From JAKFDI01 sp036676235 (GTDB taxonomy: Bacteria > Pseudomonadota > Gammaproteobacteria > Burkholderiales > Burkholderiaceae_C), in NCBI GenBank assembly GCA_036676235.1, contig JAKFDI010000110.1, positions 21,197 to 85,196 on the forward strand: 64,000 nt of DNA, in the 5' to 3' direction. Every line of letters starts with the position of its first letter. The first letter of the stretch is position 1. The notes under the pieces were generated by a model. That model had not been told where the DNA came from, ran no database searches, and worked only from the letters and a program-made list of their open reading frames with translations. Shown one piece after another: positions 1 to 7,971 of the stretch. A program made the position numbers and the translations under genes.

Positions 1-2
1 GC

Positions 3-101
3 GCCACGCGGCGGCAGGCGAGAAAGATGACGCCGTTTGCGCAGGTGTGCGGGCACTGCATCAGCTATCCGCCGGAAGGTGAGGTAGTGCCTTGTGGTTG
101 A
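3..101 (+). CDS. C-terminal end of an unidentified protein (5' end outside window)
   Basis: The frame is open from the window edge to a TGA and reads about 32 residues containing CGHC and ending EVVPCG. No start is visible because the gene begins to the left. The Cys-X2-Cys pair could bind metal, but the piece is too short to name a family. The next 200 bases are a repeat pair, consistent with a gene end here. Another reading is that this is chance coding. Confidence 0.35.
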   Translation, partial: ATRRQARKMTPFAQVCGHCISYPPEGEVVPCG

Positions 102-118
102 GGTCGGAGCGCTCGGCG

Positions 119-269
119 AGACCCTCACCCCAACCCTCTCCCGCCGGCGGGAGAGGGGGTAGCGCGCTTCGGACACGCGGAGCGATCAATGTGTTCGAAG
201 CGCCCCTCGCCAAGAAGCGCCGACCGGCCCCCTCTCCCGCTTCGCGGGAGAGGGCTGGGGTGAGGGTGT
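119..269. repeat. Inverted pair of GGGAGAGGG intergenic palindromes
   Basis: Two hairpins with arms CCCTCTCCCGC / GCGGGAGAGGG lie at about 134-157 and 229-253. CCCTCACCCCAA precedes the left copy and CTGGGGTGAGGG follows the right one, so the pair is itself inverted, as in a BIME. Related copies occur at 11039-11075, 28411-28616 and 44461-44568. The unpaired middle part shows no convincing gene. Confidence 0.8.
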
Positions 270-320
270 GCATGCCCCGAGCCGCTGCCGCCAAACGTCC
301 GCGGCTCCGCCCATCTCGAG

Positions 321-668
321 CTACTTGGAACGCCCGTCGAAGTGCTGCACCGGAATCGCCGCCAGGTCGAGGCCTTCGACACAGCGCAGGTTGACGGCGG
401 CCATCGGCTTGCCTGAAGGATCCACGCCCTCGCCATACGGATGCATGCCGCACACCGGGCAGAAGCGATGGCGGATGACGTGCTTGTTGAAGGTGTAGGT
501 GCTGGCCGCCTCGTCGGGCGTGCGCAACTGCAGCTTCTCGCGCGGCACGAACCACAGCAGCGAGCCCTTGCGCGAGCAGATCGAACAGTTGCAGGCGAGC
601 GCGCCGCCGATCTCGCCCTCGACCTCGAAAGCCACCCGGCCGCAGTGGCAACTACCTTGGTAGTTCAT
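321..668 (-). CDS. GFA family (glutathione-dependent formaldehyde-activating-like) zinc protein
   Basis: A 115-residue protein with the full cysteine pattern of the GFA/Mss4-like fold: C7-x-C9, C26-x-C28-x2-C31 and C70-x2-C73, which should hold structural and catalytic zinc. Family members are annotated as S-hydroxymethylglutathione synthase-like, but most have no proven substrate, so only the fold is secure. The ATG at 668 is preferred because the motif starts six residues later; an upstream in-frame extension has no family character. It is transcribed away from a palindrome at 737-755 that resembles a TetR-type operator. Confidence 0.85.
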   Translation of the reverse strand: MNYQGSCHCGRVAFEVEGEIGGALACNCSICSRKGSLLWFVPREKLQLRTPDEAASTYTFNKHVIRHRFCPVCGMHPYGEGVDPSGKPMAAVNLRCVEGLDLAAIPVQHFDGRSK

Positions 669-736
669 CGCGTGTCTCCTTTGATGTGTGCGCCGTGTCG
701 GGCGGGAAGGGGTGATGCGCGCACGGTAGCGGAGTA

Positions 737-755
737 AATGTACGGCGTACACATT
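737..755. promoter_or_regulatory. Operator-like palindrome TGTAC-GGC-GTACA
   Basis: A perfect 5-bp inverted repeat (739-743 and 747-751) around GGC lies 70 bases upstream of the GFA gene start. The reverse strand reads TGTGTACGCCGT, the same 12 bases found at 50581-50592 between a VOC/MFS operon and a TetR gene. Its size and symmetry fit a TetR-family operator. Binding is inferred. Confidence 0.5.
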
Positions 756-780
756 AGCAAACGCCTTGACGGCCAGACGC

Positions 781-807
781 AAAAAGGCCCGCACGAAGCG
801 GGCCTTT
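781..807 (-). terminator. Rho-independent terminator of the HU gene
   Basis: On the minus strand a 10-bp stem (798-807 with 783-792), with a five-base loop at 793-797, is followed by a run of T (complement of 781-785). It sits about 20 bases beyond the HU stop codon, the expected place and orientation. Confidence 0.85.
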
Positions 808-827
808 GCATGAGCCGAGGAGCCGGC

Positions 828-1178
828 TTATTTCTTCTTCTTGGCGGCAGCCTTCTTCGGCGCCGGAGCGGCAGCGGCCTTGGCGGCCTTGCGTGCTGCG
901 GACTTGGGATCGACGGCGGCCTTGAAGGCGCTGCCCGGCGAGAACTTCGGCAGCTTGACGGCGGCGATCTTGATCTTGGCGCCGGTGGCCGGGTTCACGC
1001 CGTTGCGTGCGGCGCGGGCATGCTGCTTGAAGCTGCCGAAACCGGGGAGGGTGACGGTGCCGCCCTTCTTCACCGTCGTGACGACGGCGTCGAGCAAGGT
1101 GGTGAGGACGCGGCCGGCTTCGGCCTTGGTGAGGTCGTGCTTCGTTGCCAGATGCTCGATCAGTTCAGCTTTGTTCAT
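828..1178 (-). CDS. HU-family DNA-binding protein with lysine/alanine-rich tail
   Basis: A histone-like nucleoid protein of 116 residues. Residues 1-90 form the HU/IHF fold, starting MNKAELIEHL, with the GFGSF turn at 46-50 and the beta-arm region around RNGVNPATGAKIKI. Residues 91-116 are an added basic tail of K, A and P ending AAKKKK, resembling the histone-H1-like tails of some betaproteobacterial HU proteins. The ATG at 1178 is fixed by homology; longer in-frame extensions lack family features. A strong terminator follows at 781-807, so the gene is probably monocistronic. Such tails usually add non-specific DNA compaction, but that role is inferred here. Confidence 0.95.
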   Translation of the reverse strand: MNKAELIEHLATKHDLTKAEAGRVLTTLLDAVVTTVKKGGTVTLPGFGSFKQHARAARNGVNPATGAKIKIAAVKLPKFSPGSAFKAAVDPKSAARKAAKAAAAPAPKKAAAKKKK

Positions 1179-1242
1179 TCGTTCGCTTGAAATTTGCGCC
1201 CGCCAGTTGCGGGCACGGGATTCTCCACGATGCAATGGGCAC

Positions 1243-2028
1243 TCACAGCTGAACGCGCGCGCTGCCGATGCCGTCGAACGTGACGAGCACCGCATCTGCG
1301 GCCCGCGCGTGCAGCAGCCCGCACCAGGTTCCGGTGGTGACCACCGTGCCGGCCGCGACCGTGGCGCCGCCGCGCGTGGCATGGCGCAGCCACGCCGGCA
1401 GCACGAACGCCGGGTCGGCCAGCGCATGGCTGCCGCGAAAGCGCGCTTCGGCCGCGGGGCCGATCTTCACCAGGCAGCGCTGCTGCGACCAGTCGCGCGG
1501 CGTCCAGGGCTGCCAGTCGCCCAGCACCAGCGCGCCATGCGATTGCAGGTCGGCGAGCCGCGCGAGTGCCGGCGCACGCAGGCCTTCGCGCCAGCGCGAC
1601 TCGACGATCTCGATGGCGACGCACATCGCATCGACCAGCGCCGAGGCGCCCGCCACGTCGAGCGTGGCGGCGAGTGCGGCATCGACATCACGGCCGAGGC
1701 GCAGTGCGATCTCGGCTTCGATGCCGCGCAGCGAAAGCGGCCATAGGCCGGCATCGGCCGCGGCGGGCCAGTTCGACGCATCGGCGGGGCTCGGCCACAC
1801 GCCTGCCGGCGGCAGTGGCGAGTGCGCGAGTTCGCTCTCGCGCGACGCACCGCCGCTCTTCCAGTGGCGCGGGCCCGCCGCGTCGAACCAGCCGAGCGCA
1901 TTCGCCACGCCGTCCTGCACGGCGTAGGCGGCGTCGTCATCGGGCAGTTCGGGCGCGGGCACGGTGCGGCGTTCGCGCCGGGCGTCCAGCAGGAGATTCA
2001 CCAGGTCTTCGGTTGTCGCCATCGTCAT
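1243..2028 (-). CDS. Fumarylacetoacetase-family / 2-keto-4-pentenoate hydratase-like enzyme
   Basis: A 261-residue protein whose length and C-terminal half (GIEAEIALRLGRD, then TVVTTGTWCGLL near the end) match the FAH superfamily of metal-dependent 2-keto-4-pentenoate hydratases and related decarboxylases (MhpD/HpcG type). These hydrate or cleave dienoates in aromatic or amino-acid breakdown. The conserved acidic metal ligands appear as the E-A-E of GIEAEIA. No meta-cleavage genes are near, so the substrate is unknown. It is divergent from the RpiR-type regulator at 2171, which may control both. ATG codons at 2028 and 2022 are both possible. Confidence 0.75.
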   Translation of the reverse strand: MTMATTEDLVNLLLDARRERRTVPAPELPDDDAAYAVQDGVANALGWFDAAGPRHWKSGGASRESELAHSPLPPAGVWPSPADASNWPAAADAGLWPLSLRGIEAEIALRLGRDVDAALAATLDVAGASALVDAMCVAIEIVESRWREGLRAPALARLADLQSHGALVLGDWQPWTPRDWSQQRCLVKIGPAAEARFRGSHALADPAFVLPAWLRHATRGGATVAAGTVVTTGTWCGLLHARAADAVLVTFDGIGSARVQL

Positions 2029-2170
2029 TCCTCACGGCTGCGGGAAACGGCGCATCTTGGCACCGAAGCGGTATGAAAACGTGTGCGACGCGGGCTTTCG
2101 CCTTGCCATCGGGCGCTGCAGAGTCTCGGGGATAACGAGCAAGAAAATTTGCGTCGAAACAGAAGCGTGC

Positions 2171-3100
2171 ATGCTAGATTTGCTTATGCCCGCAAACAGG
2201 ACGCTCCAGCCTTCACCGCCGCAGACCTTGGACGACCTGCGCCGCTGCGTCGAACGCGAGCGCACCGCGACGGGTCGCCAATGCATGGGCGAGCGCACGC
2301 TGGCCGTGCTGGTCGACCTGCTGGCGCGGCCCGGGCAGGCGGCGGTGCAGAGCATTTCGGAGCTGGCCGCGCACAACGGCGTCGACCCATCCACGCTCAC
2401 GCGCCTGGGCAAGCGGCTCGGCTTCAGCGGCTTCGGGCCGCTGCAGGATGTGTTTCGCCAGCACGTGGCCGCGACGCAGCCGTTCTACAGCACGCGGGTG
2501 CGTGAACTGGTCTCGACGCGCGCGGCGCGAAAAGGCCCGAGCGCCCTGCAGCAACTGGCGGAAACCGAATGCCAGAAGGTGCTTGCGGTGGCCCATGCGC
2601 TGACCGACAAGCAGATTGCGCGCGCCGCCAGGCAGTTGCTCAAGGCGAAGCATGTGTACGTGCTGGGCTTGCGCGGCACCTACGCGGTGAGCTACTTCTT
2701 CGGCAGCTTTCTCGAGACGCTGCGCGAGGGTGTGACGGTGCTGGGCGGCCCGGGCTTCCCGTTGGCGGGCGAGGTCGCACGCATCAAGAAAGACGATCTG
2801 CTGGTGGCCATGGCGTTTCGGCCCTACACCCGCGCCGTCGTCAACGTCGTCGACGTGGTGCGGGCGTCCGGCACGCCGGTGCTGTCGCTCACCGATGGCG
2901 GCTCGCCGGTCGACGTCGAGCCTGACGGCGGCGTCACGCTGCGAGTCGACCAGCCCTTCTATTTCGACTCTGCGCTGGCGCAGTTCTACATGGCCGAAGC
3001 CTTGCTGCTGGCCGTGGCCCGCCTGCTTGGCCCCGCCGCGACGCAAGTGATCCGGCGCCGCGAATCGATCAACAAGGCGCTCGACATCGAGATCACCTGA
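2171..3100 (+). CDS. MurR/RpiR-family transcriptional regulator
   Basis: 309 residues. The N-terminal 100 form the HTH_6 domain (SISELAAHNGVDPSTLTRLG, then KRLGFSGFGPLQ), and a SIS sugar-isomerase-like sensor follows, with LGLRGTYAVSYFFGSF at its start. RpiR proteins sense phosphorylated or amino sugars and related metabolites. Two starts are possible, ATG 2171 or ATG 2186, and neither has a strong ribosome site. It lies 15 bases before the aminotransferase at 3116, so the two are likely co-transcribed, with the ABC importer behind them as the probable target. Confidence 0.9.
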   Translation: MLDLLMPANRTLQPSPPQTLDDLRRCVERERTATGRQCMGERTLAVLVDLLARPGQAAVQSISELAAHNGVDPSTLTRLGKRLGFSGFGPLQDVFRQHVAATQPFYSTRVRELVSTRAARKGPSALQQLAETECQKVLAVAHALTDKQIARAARQLLKAKHVYVLGLRGTYAVSYFFGSFLETLREGVTVLGGPGFPLAGEVARIKKDDLLVAMAFRPYTRAVVNVVDVVRASGTPVLSLTDGGSPVDVEPDGGVTLRVDQPFYFDSALAQFYMAEALLLAVARLLGPAATQVIRRRESINKALDIEIT

Positions 3101-3115
3101 CTTCCAAGGACCGAC

Positions 3116-4441
3116 ATGCCCACCGACATCCAGAACCCGGCCGTTGCCCAGGCGCTCAGCGCAGCCAAGGCGCAATACGTTGCCGCAAACCCGCTCAGCC
3201 AGGAACAGCATCGCAAGGCCGCGAAGGTGCTGCCCGGCGGCAACACGCGCACCACGCTGTTCGGCGAGCCGTTCCCCATCACGTTGACGGCGGGGAAGGG
3301 CGCGACCGTCACCTCGCTCGACGGCCGCACCTACATCGACTTCCTGGGCGAGTACACGGCTGGCCTCTACGGCCACTCGAACGCCGAACTGCGCCAGGCC
3401 GTGATCGGCGCCCTGGACCACGGCTGGGTCATGGGCGGCCAGATTCGCGACGAGGAAGAACTGGCGAGCCTCATCTGCGCGCGCTTCGCGTCGATCGAGC
3501 GGGTGCGCTTTGCCAACTCGGGCACCGAAGCGAACCTCTACGCCATCTCGGCGTCGCGGGCCATCACGGGCAAGAACAAGGTCGTCGTGTTCGAGGGCGC
3601 GTACCACGGCGGCGTCTTCACCTTCGGCCTGACGCCCAGCCCCATGGCGGCGCCGTTCGACTTCGTCAAGGCGCCGTACAACGACATCGAGGGCACCCGG
3701 TCGCTGCTCGATGCGAATGCTGCCGACATCGGCACCGTCGTCATCGAACCGATGCAGGGCTCGGGCGGCTGCATTCCCGCCGACCACGCCTTCTTGAAGA
3801 TGCTGCGCGACTGGACCACGGCGCACGGCGCGGTGCTGATCTTCGACGAGGTGATGACCTCGCGGCTGTCACCCGGCGGCCTGCAGGCGCTGTGCGGCGT
3901 GACACCGGACATGACGACGCTTGGCAAGTACATCGGCGGCGGCTTCAGCTTCGGCGCCTTCGGCGGGCGTGCCGACCTGATGGCGCGCTTCGATCCGCAC
4001 CAGCCCGGCTACTTCGCGCACGCCGGCACCTTCAACAACAACGTCTTCACCATGGCGGCCGGTGTCGCGGGCCTGCGCGACGTCTACACCGCCGACGCCG
4101 CGAACGCGCTGAACGCGCGGGGCGAGGCGCTGCGCGCGCGCCTGAATCAGGCTGCGCAGGCCGCCCGCTTCCCGATGCAGTTCACCGGCCTCGGCTCGAT
4201 GATGAACGTGCATATGCACGCCGGCCGGGTGCGCAACGCGCGCGACCTCGTCTCCGACGACGCGACGCTGCGCGAGCTGTTCTATTTCGACATGCTGGAA
4301 GCGGGCCTGTGGCTGGCGCGGCGCGGCATGGTCAACCTGTCGCTGCCGATTGGCGACGCCGAATGCGATCAGCTGGTGCAGGCGGTCGAGTCTTTTGTCG
4401 AACGACGCAATGCGCTGTTCAGCCGCAACGACTCGGCGTGA
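3116..4441 (+). CDS. Class-III PLP aminotransferase / glutamate-1-semialdehyde aminomutase-like
   Basis: A 441-residue fold-type I PLP enzyme. Visible motifs are NSGTEAN (phosphate cup), FEGAYHGG, the FDEVMTSR aspartate that contacts the pyridine nitrogen, and LGKYIGGG, where K271 should form the Schiff base. It resembles the aminotransferases placed beside RpiR regulators and polyamine-type importers rather than true HemL, since no haem genes are near. It probably transfers the amino group of an imported amine or amino acid to a keto acid. The start at 3116 follows AAGGACCGAC, a reasonable ribosome site. Confidence 0.85.
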   Translation: MPTDIQNPAVAQALSAAKAQYVAANPLSQEQHRKAAKVLPGGNTRTTLFGEPFPITLTAGKGATVTSLDGRTYIDFLGEYTAGLYGHSNAELRQAVIGALDHGWVMGGQIRDEEELASLICARFASIERVRFANSGTEANLYAISASRAITGKNKVVVFEGAYHGGVFTFGLTPSPMAAPFDFVKAPYNDIEGTRSLLDANAADIGTVVIEPMQGSGGCIPADHAFLKMLRDWTTAHGAVLIFDEVMTSRLSPGGLQALCGVTPDMTTLGKYIGGGFSFGAFGGRADLMARFDPHQPGYFAHAGTFNNNVFTMAAGVAGLRDVYTADAANALNARGEALRARLNQAAQAARFPMQFTGLGSMMNVHMHAGRVRNARDLVSDDATLRELFYFDMLEAGLWLARRGMVNLSLPIGDAECDQLVQAVESFVERRNALFSRNDSA

Positions 4442-4476
4442 AAGCGTGAGAGCTTTTCGCTTCGTCCACTCCCTAT

Positions 4477-4552
4477 CCGTTCGCCCTGAGGTATCGAAGG
4501 GCGTGTCACGCGGAGCAAGGGGCTTCGATACCTCGGCCCGAACGGGGTGGGG
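4477..4552. repeat. CTGAGGTATCGAAG inverted-repeat pair
   Basis: CCGTTCGCCCTGAGGTATCG and its inverted partner GGCTTCGATACCTCGGCCCG face each other across about 20 bases, ending in AACGGGGTGGGG. The same unit recurs at 24304-24452, 36750-36910 and 42427-42458, and a sister form with CTTGTCGAAG occurs elsewhere. It separates the aminotransferase from the ABC ATPase and may weaken read-through. Confidence 0.8.
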
Positions 4553-4615
4553 TGCGTACTCCGCGAATAACTCTCAGCGTCTGAGGCCGGCAACGTTCAG
4601 AGGCAGCGGTTCGAC

Positions 4616-5662
4616 ATGAGCACCATTGAACTCAAGGGCGTGTCCAAGCACTACGGCGAATTCACCGCCGTGGACACCACCGACCTCAAAATCGAGCAGG
4701 GCGAACTCGTGACCTTGCTGGGGCCGAGCGGGTCGGGCAAGAGCACCATCCTGTCGATGATCGCGGGCCTGACGGAGCCGAGTTCCGGCCACATCAGCAT
4801 TGGCGGTCGCGACGTGACGCACATGCCGCCGTCGCAGCGCAACCTCGGCCTGGTGTTCCAGAGCTACGCGCTGTTCCCGCACATGACGGTGTTCGACAAC
4901 ATCGCGTTTCCCTTGAGCATCCGCGGCGTGCGCAAGGCCGACATGACCAAGCGCGTGGCGAGGGCGCTCGACCAGGTGCGGCTCGGCGGCCTGCAGGACC
5001 GGCGGCCGAATCAGTTGTCGGGCGGGCAGCAGCAGCGCGTGGCGCTGGCGCGCGCCCTGGTGTTCGAGCCCGACATCCTGCTGCTCGACGAGCCCATGGG
5101 TGCGCTCGACAAGAAGCTGCGCGAGGAAGTGCAGCTCGAACTGCGCCAGTTGCAGCGTGAGTTGGGCGTCACCACGGTGCTCGTCACCCACGACCAGGAA
5201 GAGGCGCTGTCGCTGTCGACCCGGCTGGTGGTGCTGAGCGAGGGCCGGGTGCAGCAGGTTGACACGCCGATCAACGCCTACCGGCGCCCGCGCAACCGCT
5301 TCGTCGCCGAGTTCATCGGCACGGCCAACCTCTTCGAGGGACAGGTGGCCGCCGGTTCGGCCGCCATCGTGCTGGCGGGCGGTCAGTCGGTGCCATGTAC
5401 GGCGAATGATGGCGTGAGCGGGCGGGCCTGCCTCGTCGTGCGGCCCGAGCATCTACAAGTGCTCGATGCCGACGCGCACAGTGGGGTGCCGGCCCATGTG
5501 GTCGAGACCGTGTACTTCGGCCAGTCGGTGCGCGTGCACATGCGCACCGACGACGGCGTGGCCGTGGTGGCCGTCTCGAACGGCGAGCAGGTCGTGCGGG
5601 CGCCGGGCCAGCGGGTGGCGCTGGCATGGGCACCGGAGCACGCCTGGCTCATGGCCGCCTGA
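4616..5662 (+). CDS. Polyamine-type ABC importer, ATP-binding subunit (PotA-like)
   Basis: A 348-residue cytoplasmic ATPase. Walker A GPSGSGKST is at 36-44, Q-loop at Q82, signature LSGGQ at 134-138, Walker B ILLLDEP at 154-160 and the switch histidine is H192. Residues 240-345 form a TOBE domain, typical of the spermidine/putrescine/iron CUT1-like class. It should drive the permeases at 7132 and 7968 with the binding protein at 5763. Spermidine, putrescine or a related amine is plausible but not proven by sequence. Confidence 0.93.
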   Translation: MSTIELKGVSKHYGEFTAVDTTDLKIEQGELVTLLGPSGSGKSTILSMIAGLTEPSSGHISIGGRDVTHMPPSQRNLGLVFQSYALFPHMTVFDNIAFPLSIRGVRKADMTKRVARALDQVRLGGLQDRRPNQLSGGQQQRVALARALVFEPDILLLDEPMGALDKKLREEVQLELRQLQRELGVTTVLVTHDQEEALSLSTRLVVLSEGRVQQVDTPINAYRRPRNRFVAEFIGTANLFEGQVAAGSAAIVLAGGQSVPCTANDGVSGRACLVVRPEHLQVLDADAHSGVPAHVVETVYFGQSVRVHMRTDDGVAVVAVSNGEQVVRAPGQRVALAWAPEHAWLMAA

Positions 5663-5762
5663 AATCTCTTCTGTGCGAGGGCTTCGTCCGGCCTCGTTTC
5701 CTTCTCCATGGCGGCTGTTCGAGCCGTTTGTCTTCGACACGTATCAACCCAAGGAGTCAGTG

Positions 5763-6788
5763 ATGCGAACAAGCGTTCTGTGCAAGGCCCTGTGCAAAGG
5801 CCTGTTGATGATGGGCATCGCCACGTCGGCGGCTTATGCCCAGCCGAAGGAACTGCGCATGCTCGAGTCGGGTGGCCCCAGCGGCGACTCCATCGAGCAG
5901 GCCTACATCAAGCCCTTCACCGCGAAAACCGGCATCAAGGTGGTGCGCGAAAGCCCCACCAGCACCGGCAAGCTGCAGGCGATGGTGCAGTCCGGAAACA
6001 TCACCGCCACGCTGGTGGAACTGGGTGCCACCAACGTCGTGCAGGCGCGTGCCCTCGGCCTGATCGAGCCGCTCGACTGGAAGGCGATCAACCCCGCCCC
6101 GCTGTACGAGGAAGCGAAGTGGCCGGATGCCTTCGGCTACCAGTACTTCTCGACCCTGATGGCCTGGCGCAAGGGCGAGAAGCCGCTGCAGAGCTGGGCC
6201 GACTTCTGGAACGTGAAAGACTTTCCCGGCAAGCGTGCGCTGCCCGACTACCCGAGCTACACGCTGGCGCTCGCGTTGCTGGCCGACGGCGTGAAGCCGG
6301 AAAAGCTGTACCCGCTCGACATCGACCGCGCCTTCGCGAGCCTCGCCAAGATCAAGGACCACGTGGCGGTGTGGTGGAAGGCCGGTGCGCAAGCGCCGCA
6401 ACTGCTCGAGGACAAGGAGGTGACGTACTCCGCCGCCTGGTCGGGCCGTGTCGTCGGCAGCGAGAAGCTGGCTCATACGTACAACGAAGGTCTCTTGATG
6501 CTGTCGTACTTCGTCGTGCCCAAGGGCGCCGATCCTGCTGCGAAGGCGGCGGCGATGGGCCTGCTGCACGAGATGTCGATCGCGAAGAACCAGGCCGTGG
6601 CGGCCGAGATCATTCCGTACACCGGCGCCAGCACGGCCATCGAGTCGGCCATCGACAAGAGCCGCGCGCATCTCTATCCGACCTCGGATGCCAACAAGAA
6701 GGTGCAGGTGCTGGCTGATCCGACTTGGACGGCGAACAACGCGAAGGAAATCGAGAAGCGGTGGCAGCAGTTCAAACTGGGCATGTGA
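5763..6788 (+). CDS. Periplasmic binding protein of the polyamine-type importer (PotD-like)
   Basis: 341 residues with a Sec signal peptide ending near AYA-QP (cleavage about residue 26) and a family-1/6 solute-binding fold (RMLESGGPSGDSIEQAY, later EIEKRWQQFK). AAGGAG at 5751-5756 lies just before the ATG at 5763, fixing the start; the frame stays open upstream, but only inside the previous gene. It sits between the ATPase and permease genes of one importer. A repeat-rich gap follows, which may uncouple its dosage from the permeases, as is usual for binding proteins. Confidence 0.9.
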   Translation: MRTSVLCKALCKGLLMMGIATSAAYAQPKELRMLESGGPSGDSIEQAYIKPFTAKTGIKVVRESPTSTGKLQAMVQSGNITATLVELGATNVVQARALGLIEPLDWKAINPAPLYEEAKWPDAFGYQYFSTLMAWRKGEKPLQSWADFWNVKDFPGKRALPDYPSYTLALALLADGVKPEKLYPLDIDRAFASLAKIKDHVAVWWKAGAQAPQLLEDKEVTYSAAWSGRVVGSEKLAHTYNEGLLMLSYFVVPKGADPAAKAAAMGLLHEMSIAKNQAVAAEIIPYTGASTAIESAIDKSRAHLYPTSDANKKVQVLADPTWTANNAKEIEKRWQQFKLGM

Positions 6789-6812
6789 GCCGGATCTGCC
6801 GTCGAACAACAA

Positions 6813-7062
6813 GAACCGTTCGGGCTGAGCTTGTCGAAGCCCCCGCGGGTCCTGAGCTTCCGTTTCCGTTCGTCCTGAGCTTGTCGAAGGAAGCACCTGT
6901 GTCCGCCCAGAGGCACTTCGACAGGCTCAGTGCGAACGGGTCGTCGGGTGGCGCCGAGCGAACCGCAAGAAGCGATCGAACGACAAGAACCGTTCGGGCT
7001 GAGCTTGTCGAAGCCCAGGTGCTCGCCAGGAGGCACTTCGACAAGCTCAGTGCGAACGGGGG
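6813..7062. repeat. Cluster of CTGAGCTTGTCGAAG palindromes filling the gap 6789-7131
   Basis: About five copies of CCGTTCGGGCTGAGCTTGTC and its inverse lie in alternating orientation. AACAAGAACCGTTCGGGCTG near 6810 and its variant near 6980 look like a local duplication. The 343-base gap lies inside the importer operon and contains no gene. Such hairpins can stabilise upstream mRNA or attenuate downstream expression. This is the largest cluster of the family in the window. Confidence 0.85.
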
Positions 7063-7131
7063 GTGGCGTTCTGCATCTTTGAACGCGGGTTTCCGTGAGC
7101 GCATCCGCCCACCAATGAATCGAACACTGTC

Positions 7132-7971
7132 ATGAGTAGCGCGCTGCGATCCCTGCGCTCACCCACCCTCTGGCTGGTCGCACCTTTGCTGCTGGTGATG
7201 GCCGCAGGCTTCAATCTGCCGCTGGTCATCATGCTCGGGCGCAGCGTGATGGGCGAGGGCGGCTTCACGCTCGCGCACTTCGGCGAGATGTTCGGCGCGT
7301 CGGTCTACATGAAGGTGTTGCTCAACACCTTTCGCATTGCGCTGATCACCGCAGTGGCTTGCGTGCTGCTCGGCTACCCGCTCGCCTACTGGCTGCGCCG
7401 CCTGCCGCCGCGCTGGCAGATGGTGGCGCTGTCGATGGTGGTGATTCCGTTCTGGATCAGCATCCTCGTGCGCACCTACGCGTGGATCGTGGTGCTGGGC
7501 AATGCCGGCATGGTCAACCGCGGGCTGATGGGTCTGGGCCTCATCGATGCGCCGATCAGCTTTCTCTACAACGAGCTGGGCGTGATCATCGGCACCGTCA
7601 ACGTGCTGCTGCCGTTCCTGGTGCTGCCGCTCTTCGCCTCGATGCTGAAGATCGACGAGCAACTGCTGCGTGCGGCCGAGACGCTGGGCGCAAGCCCCTG
7701 GACGACCTTCTGGCGCATCTTCTTTCCGCTCAGCCTGCCGTCGCTCGCGGCCGGCGCGGTGCTGGTGTTCATCCTCACGCTCGGCTTCTTCATCACGCCG
7801 GCCGTGCTGGGCGGCGGGCGGGTGCCGATGATCTCCAACATGCTCGACCTGCTGGTCAACCAGATGCCGAGCTGGGAGATCGCCTCCGCCATCTCGGCCG
7901 TGCTGCTGGTCGTGACGCTGGCGCTGTTCGTGGTGTATCTGCGGCTGACCCGCGTGGAGGAAACGGCATGA
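7132..7971 (+). CDS. ABC importer inner-membrane permease (PotB-like)
   Basis: 279 residues with six predicted membrane segments, the first at about 12-35 and the last at about 245-270. The EAA-loop region reads RAAETLGASPWTTFWRIFFP, which contacts the ATPase. It is a binding-protein-dependent transport permease of the polyamine class. Its TGA overlaps the next ATG (ATGA), showing translational coupling with the second permease. The start follows the repeat-filled gap. Confidence 0.92.
   Translation: MSSALRSLRSPTLWLVAPLLLVMAAGFNLPLVIMLGRSVMGEGGFTLAHFGEMFGASVYMKVLLNTFRIALITAVACVLLGYPLAYWLRRLPPRWQMVALSMVVIPFWISILVRTYAWIVVLGNAGMVNRGLMGLGLIDAPISFLYNELGVIIGTVNVLLPFLVLPLFASMLKIDEQLLRAAETLGASPWTTFWRIFFPLSLPSLAAGAVLVFILTLGFFITPAVLGGGRVPMISNMLDLLVNQMPSWEIASAISAVLLVVTLALFVVYLRLTRVEETA

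Noticed and set aside
2213..3826. Long open frame of about 537 codons on the minus strand
   Set aside because: It lies fully antisense to the RpiR and aminotransferase genes, which have clear family motifs. Its composition (H, R, A, G, V rich) is that of an antisense shadow in G+C-rich DNA.
3116..4441. Glutamate-1-semialdehyde aminomutase HemL
   Set aside because: The fold matches, but the context is an RpiR regulator and amine-type importer with no haem genes, so a catabolic aminotransferase is more likely.
5391..5404. A third copy of the ATGTACGGCG operator-like sequence
   Set aside because: Only half of the palindrome is present and it lies inside the ABC ATPase coding region.
6813..7062. 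Possible CRISPR array
   Set aside because: The units are alternating inverted palindromes with irregular spacing, not direct repeats with unique spacers, and no cas genes are near.
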